Source: Lucinisca nassula (Eukaryota > Mollusca > Bivalvia > Lucinida > Lucinidae). Taken from it: a stretch of 64,000 nt of DNA. The stretch spans positions 118,359,203 through 118,423,202 of the forward strand of contig OY757024.1 of NCBI GenBank assembly GCA_963580285.1, in the 5' to 3' direction. This document shows positions 9,811 to 23,700 of the stretch, piece after piece (position 1 is the first letter of the stretch; each line of letters opens with the position of its first letter). A program made the translations under genes and the position numbers. Below the pieces are notes generated by a model that had not been told where the DNA came from, did no database searches, and was given only the letters and a program-made list of their open reading frames with translations.

Positions 9811-12800
9811 GTAAGTATGTAGTTTATTATGATAGTTTATTATCACGGTAAAAGTGTCATTTTAATTATGTTTTTTTTATTGCTGAGTCTCTTTGGAAGT
9901 GATCATAAAAATTATATCAGCTTATTAAATGGCTGTCAGATTTTGACGGCATCTTGTGCCAACGTAGTACAGAAGGGTAAAGTTCTTAAAATGTTTGCCC
10001 GTCTTGACTATTTGACAGTAATCGATTCCATGTTTATCACATTGATTGTTCGTTAGTGCACATACAAAACAATGACATTAGCTACCTCACGAGAAAACCT
10101 GTTTTCGAGACCTTTATCCAGGTAAAACACAAACTGGCGTATTCAGCGAACACAGACTCGCATGTGTCTTGAAATTTTATACATAGAAACTAGAGGTACT
10201 AATAGAACCTGGTATGGGTTCTGTTGTAGATGGGCGTTTCTAACCCGCGGGATGACCGTGCTGAGCGCAACCGAGGCTAGGCCTCGGTTCCGCTCAGCAA
10301 GGTCATCCCGAGGGTTGGAAACGCAAACTACAAACTAACACCATATAAGATTCTTTTTCTTGCGAAACACCACCGAATATTTTCATTTTACTTCATTTCA
10401 CTTTTTATATTTCGCGCGGTATACTTATGTAATTTGCCTGGGTAAGAACATCAGGGTACGAAATAATTTATATCCTAGGCTCCTTGTCTGGTTTGCAGTA
10501 ATATTTTGTCCAAGCAGCAAACAGATATATTCTGCTTAGACTGCGCGATGTACAGGCTGGTCTGCATCGGCGTTGCTCGCAAATGGATAGGCTGTTTTAT
10601 CATGACGTGGCTGACAACAGGAAATACACTTTTAGCGAGGCGTTCCTTTTATTAACGTGTAATATTAATGCGAGAACTTTAACCTTATGGAATATTATTG
10701 CGAGGCGATGATTTTATAGCCAAGCATCAGCTTCCATAATAACAAGATAGTATACACACCTCAAAGCTTAAACTACAGAAATTCGAAACGGTCTAAGACA
10801 TTCGGGTCCATTTTGGCAATTTACAATCAAAGCCAATCGACCCACCACCAGACCTGTTTTAAAATTTCAATGTGCGTACACAACACAACTCGCGCGTGTG
10901 GTATCAAAGACCTTAACGCAAACTACCCTGTCTCGAACATATGTTTTTTTTTTTGTTTTACGGCCCTTTCAATATTATTTCCCTTATATCGAGCCGATCG
11001 TGGTCAGAGGTGGGCGAAAACCGGAGTACCCGGAGAAAAACCAACTGCTTTTCCGTTGCAGAACTTGGCGTCTCACATGTGACCCGAGCCAGGCTCGAAC
11101 CCACAGCGGTGAGAGATCTAATATTTAAGAGTCAGCGCTCTTATCCACTAGGTCACGGAGGCCCGTTCATATGTTTATGGTAATCCCATATATCACAATG
11201 GATTTCTCCACTTCATGAGTAAAGAGTGATCAATTTCAATTTATAGAGGTGTTAGGTTATTTTTTTTCGTGGTTAATTATGACCTTTAAGCATACATTGC
11301 GGACTCAAATCAGACGCAGCGTTCCGTCGCGTCTAATCTCGGTCTACACTGTTCATTACGAAAACACGCCTATACAAATGCGTTGTAAACTTTACCGTCA
11401 AAAACCAAAAAAAAAAAAAAAAAAAATAAAAAAAAAATAAAATAAAAAAAAAAAAAAAAAACACGAGATTTTTAAGATGAACAATTGTGATATTTGTCTT
11501 ATTTCTGCTCAAAATATAGATCGTGGGTACTCGTTAGAACCGCCTCGTTGAGGCGGCTCTAACGAGTACCCTCTGTATTTTAGAGCAGAAATAAGAATAA
11601 TTAGGTTTACCGCTGTAAACCCCAATTTTACTATATAAAAGTGGGGTTCCCGGGTCAGAATTATACAGGCGTTTTTTCGTGATGTTGTCAATGTCCCAAA
11701 ATGGACCGCTAGGTATGTGTGGGTTAAGGTGTTCGAGCCATTGAAGTTTCACTGTAACTTTGTAGATCAGAGCCAAGTTGTTTAGACTTAACGTGTCGTT
11801 AAAACTTCGACCCATTACGATAACACACACATGCGATTTAGTGCATTTTTTCACATCTCCAAAATGGTTACTTTTCTGATAACAATCCGTGATATTTTTC
11901 CAATTTAAACTGCAAACATAGTTTGTGGATGCTTGTTACAGCCGCCGCATTGAGGCGGTCAAATAAAGGTTGTGGGTCCTGGTTGGAACCGCTTCATTGC
12001 AGAGGTTCTAAGGAATATCCACAACCTATGTTTCAATGAGGCGGTTCCAACGAATACCCACAACCTATTTTTTAATAGAAATAAGGGGAAAAAAACTGTG
12101 TATCTCAGTAAACCCCAGTTTTCTCTATATAAAGTGGGGTTTAGCGGGTGTTCACTTCACGGACTTGTTCACGTGATGATTAAACATGGCAAAGGTGGTT
12201 ATATTTTTGCTAAAAAGGTGAACAGCTTCTGCAAATGAAAAAAGTGCTAACAATTTCCAGCAAAAATATCCGATTGATTAAATGCTTTGGGTCTTACGAC
12301 ATGCCGACCCTTGTTGGTCATTTTATGTCGTCTCCAGGAGAAGGCGAGAAAAGAGATAGTAGATGAGATGACATTCTAATGCACTTGCGTATGTAACGCG
12401 ACGTCTGATTGGATAACGTCAAGAATTTGCGACAGTATATTCTGCGATATACTGTCGGAAACCCGACCTCATCGCGTAACGTCGCTTTTCATTGGCTGGC
12501 ATTTGGTTTTACGCAGCTCACAGCGCTAGCCGTTTTGTGCAAAATAATACAGTTTTTAACAAAACAACCGTATAAGTGCATTAGAATGGGGATAACTGTA
12601 TTGCAAAATTGTGATTTGGGGAGGTAAATCGTCGGTTTTACGGTCGCAAATTACGTTTTACGGCTCCGCTGACGCGTCGCCGTAAAACGAAATTTCCGAC
12701 CGTAAAACCTCCGATTTACCTCCCCAAATCACAATTTTGAATACAGTTATCCCCTAAGTGAGGGACAGGTGAGAAAGAGGAAAACTAATGAAAACTACCT

Positions 12801-14709
12801 CTACTTGCTGCAAGGACAACAGGTCTTGCCCAGCTGTAATCCAATATCAGTTGGAAGATTCACGTCCCTTTTGCCTCACCCCACACCGTCAATATCCGTG
12901 TTCTAAATATTGTACTTGTATGAGTGAGTGAGTGAATGAGTGAGTGAGTGAGTGAGTGAGTGAGTGAGTGAGTGAGTGAGCGTTTGCGTTACACCAGCAG
13001 CTGAAGTCATACCGAGACGGGACCTCGGTTAAAGACAAATCCGAAAGTCTGGAGAAGCCTGGGATCGATCCTGCGATCCCTGGTTTACATGGCGATTAGC
13101 ATAATCACTACACCACGGATTTAACAGTTTGACCACAAACGAGCTCGTTAGCCTGGCAATGCTTTGTACGTGTCCATACGCTCGAAGTAGTATAACTTGA
13201 TATGCAAAAATGCGAAATGAGTAACAGGGCAACCGCTTTCAGATTATTAAATATATTTTAACCTTTACTTGATGGATAATTGTGAAAACAATAAATCAAA
13301 ATCGAGGAAATGTCGCCATTTTTCTCTCGTGATATTTTTTTTTTTATTTTTAAATGAGGTTAAAAAATGTGCGTCAACATATTTGGTGTTGGCAAAAACG
13401 AGAGAGTATTTTTTTGTAGGAGTATGGGTTGTTTGATTTGCAGTCTAACGGTCCAGTCAACACTATTAAGTTCATGTCAAGCCTGTCATTGTAGTGAGTG
13501 AGGTTCGAGTTTTACGTCCCACCAGCAACTAAGGTCATACGGAGACGGGACCTCGATTTAAAGATTCATCCGAAAGTCTGGAGAAGCCCGGGATCGATAC
13601 TGCGACCCCTGGTTTACATGGCGAGTAGCGTAACCACTGCATCTTAGAGGCTTCTCCCTGTCAATGTATCCTGGACAGTTAGCCAGTAGAGAGCATGTTC
13701 TTTCGCCGGAAATAGCAACTGCGGAAATGGGTGGCGTAGGGGGAGGGGTGGATAAAATGACCGTAAATATATTTCGTGATCCATTTATGCAAAGAATGTT
13801 GCCGATTTTGATTGGATTTGGATTTTACTGCCCTGTAAGATTGTTTGACTTATATCGGACCGATCTTTAAATCACGGTATGGCGAAAACCGGAGTATCAA
13901 GAGAAACCACAGCGGTGAATTACCAAATGTTTAAGGGTTAGTTCCCTAACCATTAGGCACGAAGGTCGGTTAAAATTAATTGAGTCCGGCCCTGATCAAA
14001 ACCGAGGCCTCCTGATAAATAGTCGGACCGTATCGGCATAACGGGCAGTTTTCTTTATTCGACATGTCAGACGCAGCTAGTTTATAGTTGATCTTATATG
14101 ACTGTTCATGTATTATGTTTATTAAATGAGTTGAGGAAAAGGGATAAAACGCGCGACAATATTGAATTTGTTAAACGAGTTGAGGAAAAGGGACAAAATG
14201 CGAGGCTGTGCCGAGCATTTTATCCCTTTTCCTCAACGAGTTTAATAAATTCAATAATACATGAGCACGAATGCAAGATTATATGTATCATACCGCATTT
14301 AAAGCTCATTATATTCACCAGTTTTTTACCAAAATGTCAATATTCCACCATTAGTAAACGCGACGACGTTAAGGACGGCGTGAATGTAACGTTACGGGGC
14401 GTATCCAACTAATTTGTATATTTAATCCACTAGTGGATTATCGAATTTATTACATGGCGTTATTGCACTCTCAGATGCGACGTCATATGATAAATGTCTG
14501 TTTTCAATTTTCAGATTTACTTAAAGCCACGCTTGCCATGAAGATACGTAATACTGGTTATCTAAAAGATATAGATCATCTTACATCAAATGATTTTCAT
14601 TTTCTTTCTTCAAAATACTGTCATCAGGTAAGTAGTTTGGAGTGTAGGTTATATTTAACATTTACCACTCTTTGAACTTAGTCAGTAGATAACAAATTGT
14701 TGACATTTT

Positions 14710-14740
<31 letters not shown>

Positions 14741-17700
14741 CGGGAAATAGGACTCAACATCTCATGCAAATTGTCTCCTAAATCAGGACTTGACATCTCA
14801 TGCAAATTGTCTCCATAGGAGACAATTTGCATATGTCAAGTCCTATTTATGGGGAAAAAAATAATAAGAAAAATGTTTCAAAATGTCGTGTGTCGAAAAC
14901 AATACCAGCATGCAGAGCGTTAACAAACTAAACCGCGTGCAAATTAAAAATAAAAAGATCACAACAGAAATAAAGAAACCGCAAGTACCTGGAAGTGTTT
15001 AAAGTGTTGAACTTGTTTTGGATATTGACAAACAGTGTAGACTCAGATCTATCGCGATCACTAAATTGTTTAACCAAATTGTCTAGGCCCGTGACCAGGA
15101 CCGTTTTGTCGTCACCTTCTTGCACGAGAACCTTCAGTATGTGTCAGTCAGTCACCATTATCACCATTACCCCACTTTTACCGCAGCAACACACACCTAA
15201 TGGATTGATGCTAAATGACCCATAGCCATTAGTAGTTGTAATATATCAAGAAAATGGGGACATATGGTCATTTAACTAGGTCAAATTTAAAGGAATGGGA
15301 ACATATTAAGTGATTGCGACGCTTAATAAACAAAGAAAATATCAAGATAAATGCACAGCTAAATGATAAACCAAATCACTGATAGTACAGCAGTAGGGTC
15401 GTTTATCTCTTAGTATAGGTTGGAATATGGTCCTGTACATAAACTTGACTGTTTCGTTTATCCAGTTCAATAATGAAGAAAAACAACATCCGGTCCTTAC
15501 CTGTCTTTCGTTTTCACGGTGCACTTTACCCCGACATTGAGATGAAATGACGTCTCAAGCCCTTCCACCAAAAGAAACCGCTAGGGTTTGAGGAGTGGTT
15601 CGACTAGCGCCACTTTTCCTGAGCAAAGTGCTGAGCATAATGTGGGTTATATTTTATAGTCATTTAAGATCATTGATTTCACTGCGGAATTTAGGAAATA
15701 TTTGAGTGTCACTGATGAGGCCTAATTGTCCAAAACTAGCTAGTCTGGCCCAGAAAAAAATTTGTCAGTCCATAATTTTCAGTTTTGTGCTTCCAAAGGA
15801 GTACCCCTCTTCTCAGAACAATAACCCTTCTAAGCGGTTTATCAGTACTCAAGTTCAGTCGGTTTCAGCTCTGCGCTGAAGCACCATACAGTCTTATTTA
15901 TTTCTCCAAGCCCCGATGGGCGGGACAAGGGTCTTGTATACACGGACTTGATGGTATGCTGAACAGAAGTGAATGCAATGGTCAGGAATCGATGCTATTA
16001 ACTCACAGCTTCCATCAGAGACACTAAAGGGAATATAACACAAACATGAAATAACTAGACCCTAATGGAAACATCAATAGCGGAAAACCAAAAGGACAGT
16101 TACTTTCCAAAAATGGTCAATTGACTATACAAAACAAAAAGATATAAGCGACACACAAAGCACACACTCAAAAAAGACAAACCACAACAAAATAAACCGC
16201 GACAGAAGAACCGCCTTGGAACGGTCATTAAAAAGAATTTCACTAGGTGGGTTTAATCGATTTTACGCGGCCACAATCCTCGCCCTTACTGCCGTCGCGA
16301 TTTAGACAAATTATTTGTTTGATCCTCCTGAAGGCCTCCTAGGCTTACTCATCAGTGCAACAGCTCCGAGAACACAAAATCAAACAACCACAGAGATGAA
16401 ACAACGTTGAGGACTCTACAGCAACAAACCACTGAAGTGCTGGAGCAAAAGACTGTTTCGTTTATCCAGTTCAATAATGAAGAAAAACAACATCCGGTCC
16501 TTACCTGTCTTTCGTTTTCACGGTGCACTTTACCCCGACATTGAGATGAACATGTTCGCATGTGCTAGTGCATTCTTTCATATTTCCGAAATGGATAATT
16601 TTGTGTTGAAATATTTGTAATATTATTCTTGTTTGTGCTCGGGGTATGGGTTGTGGGTGCTCGTTAGACCCACCTCGTTGAGGCGGTTCTAACGAGTACG
16701 CCAGGCCTGTGTCTAAGGGCAGAGATAGGAAGGATAATGAATACCCCCGTAAACCCCAGTTTCCTTATATGAAGTGGGATTTCAGGGGGTCTTCATTATA
16801 CGGACATGTTGTTCCTCTTAGTGTAAAATGAATGATAGTGTAAATTACAAGCTATAGTGTTTTTGATTGTTTATATTCTTGTATAGCATGTTTACTGTAT
16901 ATTATCATGCATGGTTTTGTTCAAGTGGGCCTCAAGGAAGAGTAGCTTGTAGCTAATTGTGTTACCCACTGAAAATAAAGACTTTATTATTATTATTATT
17001 ATTAAAGAAAACCAACTGTTAGACTCCGATGACAGAGCATCAGGCACCAACAGACATTACATAAAATTAAATTCTGGTTCTCAGCAGGACTTCACGCTGG
17101 AACCGTCATATAATCGGAGGCCTGACCCGCCGGCGTTCAGTTAAAGAGGAAAACAAATCATTCAACCGTGATTGGGTTAACTACCATGCTTGCAGTCTCT
17201 CGTTTAACATTATGTAGCACCAGATCTTTTTATGTCGAAGAAAGAATTTATGAAAATGGGTGCTGAAGTCATGGCAAGTATATAGTTTTCTGAATTTATA
17301 TACTAAGTCACCACAAAATTCGGTTTCCGATAGAGATTGTTGCAGAAGAGATTTAAGTCCAAAATTGAATTTTGAAATTAAATCGGAATGACGTCTATGA
17401 AATTCAGAAAAGTCTTTGTGTTCCCGGAGATGTTGCACTGATGAGTTAGGAGGCCTTCATGTGGACTGAACAAATTACTTGTCTAAATCGCGACGGAAGT
17501 AAGGGCGAGGAATGTGGCCACCTAAAATCGATTCTGTCGTGGTTTATTGTTGCTATGGCTTGTCTTTGGATGTGTGTAACGTTTATATTAGTTTGCTTTG
17601 GATAGCCGTATTGGCCATTTTGTGGGAAAGTAACTGTCCTTATGACTTTCCGCTAGTAATGTTTCTATTAAGGTCTAGTTGTTTCATGTTTGTGTTTCTT

Positions 17701-20700
17701 TCCCTTGGTGTCTCTGATGGGAGTTGTGGGTTAATTGTATCGATTTCTGATCATTGCCTTCACTTCTACTTTGCGTTGTTTTTGATACCAATAACTCTGA
17801 TGAAGAAGTTTAGCATGTATCAATTTATTACGAGTGTTGAAATCAGTTACATGACTGGACACTCTGGCAAATCCAATTAATTGCAAAATATAAACGTCAT
17901 AGGATGCCACACGAGGAACATCGCCATCCAAGAAAAGAAAATTTACAATCTCAAAACCAAAATCATCGCATTTATCATAAATTTTGCAGGAAAAACATTT
18001 ACAATAGACAGATGTAAAGCCAAAAACCGCCCCTCTGTGTCAGAAGAATTTGCTATATTAACTGAAGTTTTCGGAGGGTGTGGATTTTACTGACCAAACC
18101 ATCGAAATAGGTATTGCCAATATTTAATAAATCATCAAAATAACTAGAAGTCGAGCATAAGCCTGCAATGATTTCAGATCGATTTTCAACAGAAAAGGAA
18201 CATTATCTTACCCTAACCCCTAACAAAACAAGAACAGATCCGCAACACGGAGTGCGCAATTCGTACCAGTCACGTGAACTAGTCCGTGAAATGAAGACCC
18301 CCCCCCCTATACCCCACTTTATATAGAGAAAACGGGGGTAACAGGGGTATACATTATTTTTTTTATTTTTACTCCAAGACATAGGTTGTGGGTACTCGTT
18401 AGAGCCGCCTCAATGAGGCGGTTCTAACGAGCATCCACGACCTATGTTTGCAGTAATTATTAGAAAAATATCATGGATTTTCATCAGAAAAGTAGCCATT
18501 TGGAGATGAGAAATATGCACTATGTCGCAAGGGTGTGTTTTCGTAATGCCATCGGATACCCACAATTTTTCTAAATAACTTAATACCACCTCCAAATGAA
18601 TTTATTTCTTTTCAGATGGATGAATTTTACTCTCAGAGTCAGTTTAAAGATACTTACAGAGGCTGCGAAGTTATTGCTATAAAGTAAGTGACTCTTCGTT
18701 TAAGATAAAAACTTATCATATGACGTCGTTGATAAGCAGTGGATAACGTCGTGTAATAAAAATCATATGACCACACGTGTAATAACACTTTGGCGGGATT
18801 AAGTAACGTCATGACGACGTCGATGTCAACAATGCATTTTCTGTGGAAAACATGTCAAATTCAGAGGCGATAAAATCCAATTTAAAGTGGTCATATGATA
18901 AAGAGAATCTTACACTCGTGGCCATTTCATATGGTATTTATGAAACTCGCCAAAGGCTCGTTTCATAAATATCATATGAAATGACCACTCGTGTAAGATC
19001 CTCTATTTCCACACCGAGGATTCAGTTAACAGGATTCCTTATTTGTGGCGCTAATATAATAAAGGTTTCTGATAGCCTCAGAAAACAAATATTTACGGAC
19101 TTTTTTACCGAACCCTGGAAGGGACATGCATATTCTTTTAATATGTTGTGCGAACAGGATAATATCTTGTGCGCACAAGATATTATATTGTGCGAAGAAC
19201 ACAATATTTTGTGCGCACACGTTATTTTGTTTATAGATGATGTTATGCGATATAAGACTCTGCATATGCGCAGGTTGATATGAGTCTTCGCTGGTTGCTC
19301 AGGTCCTATTGTTGGTTTTGTCCATTTAAGAAGCAAACAATGAATATGCAACTGACTTGAGCCCGGGAGTATCTTTCAGTGACTGGATGCCCGCTTTTGA
19401 AGACAAACCAAGGCCATAAAAGATTGGTTGGATTTTTTAACCGGCTCCATATGACCTTGCTATTGTTTACTAGGCCGCAAAATACGACGCCCGATTGCCG
19501 GTATGATGTACGAGAAATCCTACTAAATACTGTCATCTCCACACTGATCCAATGCTCAGGATTTTTTATAGGAAAACCCAGTTATGTTTGATTTTGTTTG
19601 ATTCGAGGTTTAACACACCCCCACACCCATACCTCTCAACAATATCTAGATAACTATGGAGACGTTGCTTCATACAACCAGTCTATTTTTTCCAAGCCCC
19701 GATGGGCGGAGGCCCAACAAATGTAAGATAAGGATTTCTTTCATGGCTCTGAAATGTCAAGTTTCGTATAACTTTTTCCCTGTTTCCGCTTCTAATATGT
19801 AGAATAGGGGTGCTCGTTAGAACGGGCGGATCTAACAGGTATGCACAATCTATATTTTTAAATATGATGAACGGCAATAAAACATATCTTTGTAATTCCA
19901 CCTTTTCTATATAAAGTGTGGCTAACAGGGGAGTGCTTTACAATTTGACTTGTAAACATGATCATTAGGAAATCAAGTCCGTATGAAATAATGGCGTCCA
20001 ACGTGGTGTCAATGTATATATTAACTAAAAATTGATGCATCTTTCTTACTGATGTTTTTAACATAGATTGTGTGAGGCGCTTCTAACGAGTACCCACGAT
20101 CTATGTTTTTGAGCAAAAATAAGGCAGATAATGTTAACCCACTTACACCCCACTTGCTCTATATAAAGTGGGGTTTAGAGGGGTCCTCGTTTCATGGACG
20201 TGTACACGTGATGGGTATAACAAAATATCATCCTTTTCTTTTGTTTATATTGTTCAAAAGGACTCATTTTCACACCTACATTTGTTGCGTTCGATTTATG
20301 CATAGGTTTATTACTTTCCGTGTCAGGGACACTTTTTACAAACGACTGATTGTAAAATTTGGAGGAAAGACATTTTGATATACCTGGCATTTAGAAGTAT
20401 GTGATAATAACCTTTACAGACTATACATGGGTGTAACTTTTATTTCGGCCCTTTTCGTACACATGCATAATATAATAATTGTTTTGACAGCTCTCTGTTT
20501 TAATTAATGTTAACTGCCGTAGACCTACCGATTGCTAATCTACAAATTCAAATCATTGCAATTGCAGTAAAATTCCTGAGCTTAAGACCACCTTTGCGGC
20601 TGTTTGAAAGTGGTCTACAAGACCCCCTCTACAAGACCAGTTTAGAACAGCCTCAGTGGTGGTCTAATACTAGAGGACACTTCACCCTTATCTTGCTGAA

Positions 20701-23700
20701 TATTCCTTTAAGCCACACCCGTTTCTGTCTATCAACCAATCAAGTGACTTGATGTAATTTATTGCTACAAATTCATAAACTGAATGCCAAACAGTGTAGA
20801 TCCTGATGGCCATCTGATCTAGATCTACACTGTTTGCAAAGATAGGGGTTGTCGTGAACAGCAAGACAAGGGTTAATGTATAAAACACAGAGAAAAATGA
20901 CATGTGCGCCCATCGAAGAGTCAGATCAAACTGCGCATCCATATAGTCTAACCAGTGATTTCTCTTGCTGCATGAAGGAGCATTGGGACCTTAGCTATCC
21001 TTAGAGCGCACAACGAAGACTCTGATCAGACTGTGTGGATGCGCAGGGTGATCTGAATCTTCGTTGGGCGCACATATCGTATTGTAGGTTTTGTCATGCG
21101 TTGGCTCAATTAACTGAAGAAACAAAAGTGAAGGCAATGAACAAGTGTCGATACAGTTAGCTAAAAACTCCCATCTAAGACATCTGAGAGTGAGAAACAC
21201 AAACATCTTCACCAAATAATGAATGCGTCACTTCATTTACTTTCCAATACAAGATAAAACGATATTAACAATACTTACATGAAAAGACGAATTATATAGA
21301 GGATCTTACATGAGTGCTCATGTATTATTGAATTTATTAAACGAGTTGAGGAAAAGGGATAAAATGCGAGGCTTTGCCGAGCATTTTATCCCTTTTCCTC
21401 AACGAGTTTAATAAATTCAATAATGCACGAGCACGAATGCAAGATTCTATTTATGATATGGCATTTAAAAAAACATTTTATTCACGATTGTTTACAAAAA
21501 TATCAAATTTCCGCCATTAGTAAACGCGACGTCGTTAAGGACGTCGTACTAGTAACGTTACTGGACGTATCTAGCCAATTTGCATATTTAATCCACTTGT
21601 GGATTATCGAAAATATGGCGTTATTACATGGCGTTATTACACTCTCAGACGCGACGTCATATGATAAAATACATAAAAGTGGAGGCAATGATCAGGAATC
21701 GATACAATTAACCCACAGCTCCCAACACAGACACCAAATGGAAAGAAACACAAACATGAAGCAACACTATTTCAACTGAAGAACCGCTTTGGAACGTCAT
21801 TATTTTTTTAATTTTAAATATGCATTTTAAATAAGCAGAATTAGTCTAATTTTAATAGGTCTTACTAGTGGACTTTGACAGTCTTAACTCTCGTACAATA
21901 TAATCCGTAGCAGCCTTTAGCAGACATTTTTATCATGGTTCGTCTCTGAATATGTGTATCGCTTATATATTTTTGTTTCGGATAGCCATCTGGCCAGTTT
22001 GTGTGTGTGTGTGGGGAGGGGGGGGGGGTATGTCCTTTTAGCTTTCCACTAGTGATGTTTCCGTTAGGGTCTAGTTATTTGATGTTCGTGTTTCTTTCCA
22101 TTTGGTGTCATGATGGGAGGTGTGGGTTGATTGTATCGATTCCTGATAATTGCCTACGCTTCTGTTTGAATGCATTTTTATCTACTCTGAACGAGCAAAG
22201 TTTGTGTTTCTTTCCCTTTGGTGTCTCTGATGGGAGCTGTGGGTTAATTGTATCGATTTCTGATCATTGCCTCTACTTCTATTATGTTAACCTATATATG
22301 CCTAGTGGTCCATTTTCGAATCATCGGAAAACAGTGTTGACTCAGAACAGACGCAACGGAACGTGAGTGAGTGAGTGTTTGAGTTTTACGTCCCACCAAC
22401 AGCTAAGGTCATATGGAGACGGGACCTCGGTTTAAAGACTCATCCGAAAGTCTGGAGAAGCCCGGGATCGATCCTGCGACCCCTGGTTTCCAAGGCGAGT
22501 AGCGTAGCCACTGCAACACGGAGGCGTCTAAGCGCATCAGAACATGACGTCTGATCTATGTCTACATTGTTTGCTACAGTATGAACATTTGTATACAACT
22601 TACCGAAAACAAAACAAAGCTGACACACGCATTGTTGGAAATGGACCACTCCGAACTTATAGGATGGAAGATTATATTGCCATATATGGATTAAAGTAAA
22701 CGGTGTAGGGGAAAGTAATAACACGACCAATTTCACTTTAGTTAGGTTAAATAGAAGTGAAAGCAAAGATCATGAAACAATTCAATTAGCCCACAGCTCC
22801 CATCAGAGACAGACACGAAAGGGAAAGAAACACAAACACGAAAAAAAGTAGTTCCTAATGGAAACACCAACAGCTGAAAGCCAAAAGGACAGATGCTTTC
22901 CCACAAAATGGCTAATTAGCTACCCAAAAGAAAAATACACAAGCAATACACACACTCAACGACAAACCATAACAAAATTAAACCGCGACAGAAGAACCGC
23001 CCTGAAACGGTCAGTGAAACGAATTCCTCAGTGACTATCTAGAACTATATTGTAAAGGTTTCAGTCATCGGGTTTTAACTGTATTCCAGCATGTAAAACA
23101 TTGAAGAACAGAGAGAATATAATATCATAAACAAGAGGAAGGTACACACCAGACCGTCTAGTATTCCTGCGCGTGCATAAGTTCACAATCAAGTTTCAGC
23201 TTGGTAATATTTTATTCACTAATCGATAATCGATCATTCTATATGCAACATACTGATGTTTTGCATAACACTAGCGATGAGATCCTTCCACGTTTTTTAT
23301 GTTCCAACTATAAGCAGTTGGTGCACGTTAGGACGCGCTATATGCGGGAACTATTGCATAGTTGTTTACTGCATATGAGTTTGTGTAACCCATATATGAC
23401 AATGGAATCTTCCACCTAAATAAGTTTTGGAGTGGTCCATTTCTAAGAATAGGGGAGCCAGGTTTGTTTTGTTTGTGGCAAATTTAACAAAAGTGAATGT
23501 TCTTTCAGCAAACAGTGTAGACCCATATAAGACGCCGCGACATGCGGCGTCTGATCTGGGTCTGCACATTTTGCTGGGCCGCTAGGCAAAAATGGCTTGA
23601 ATATTGTAAATTCCTTATGTTTATTTATCGAGCGTCATTCATTTCATCATATAACATCGCTGTTATTTAGTGGATAAAATTGTGTCATAAAATGACCTGA

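Noticed and set aside
10813..11183. Three overlapping plus-strand frames of 76-89 codons
   Set aside because: They are antisense readings of a SINE-1 copy; the same frames recur at 26539-26928.
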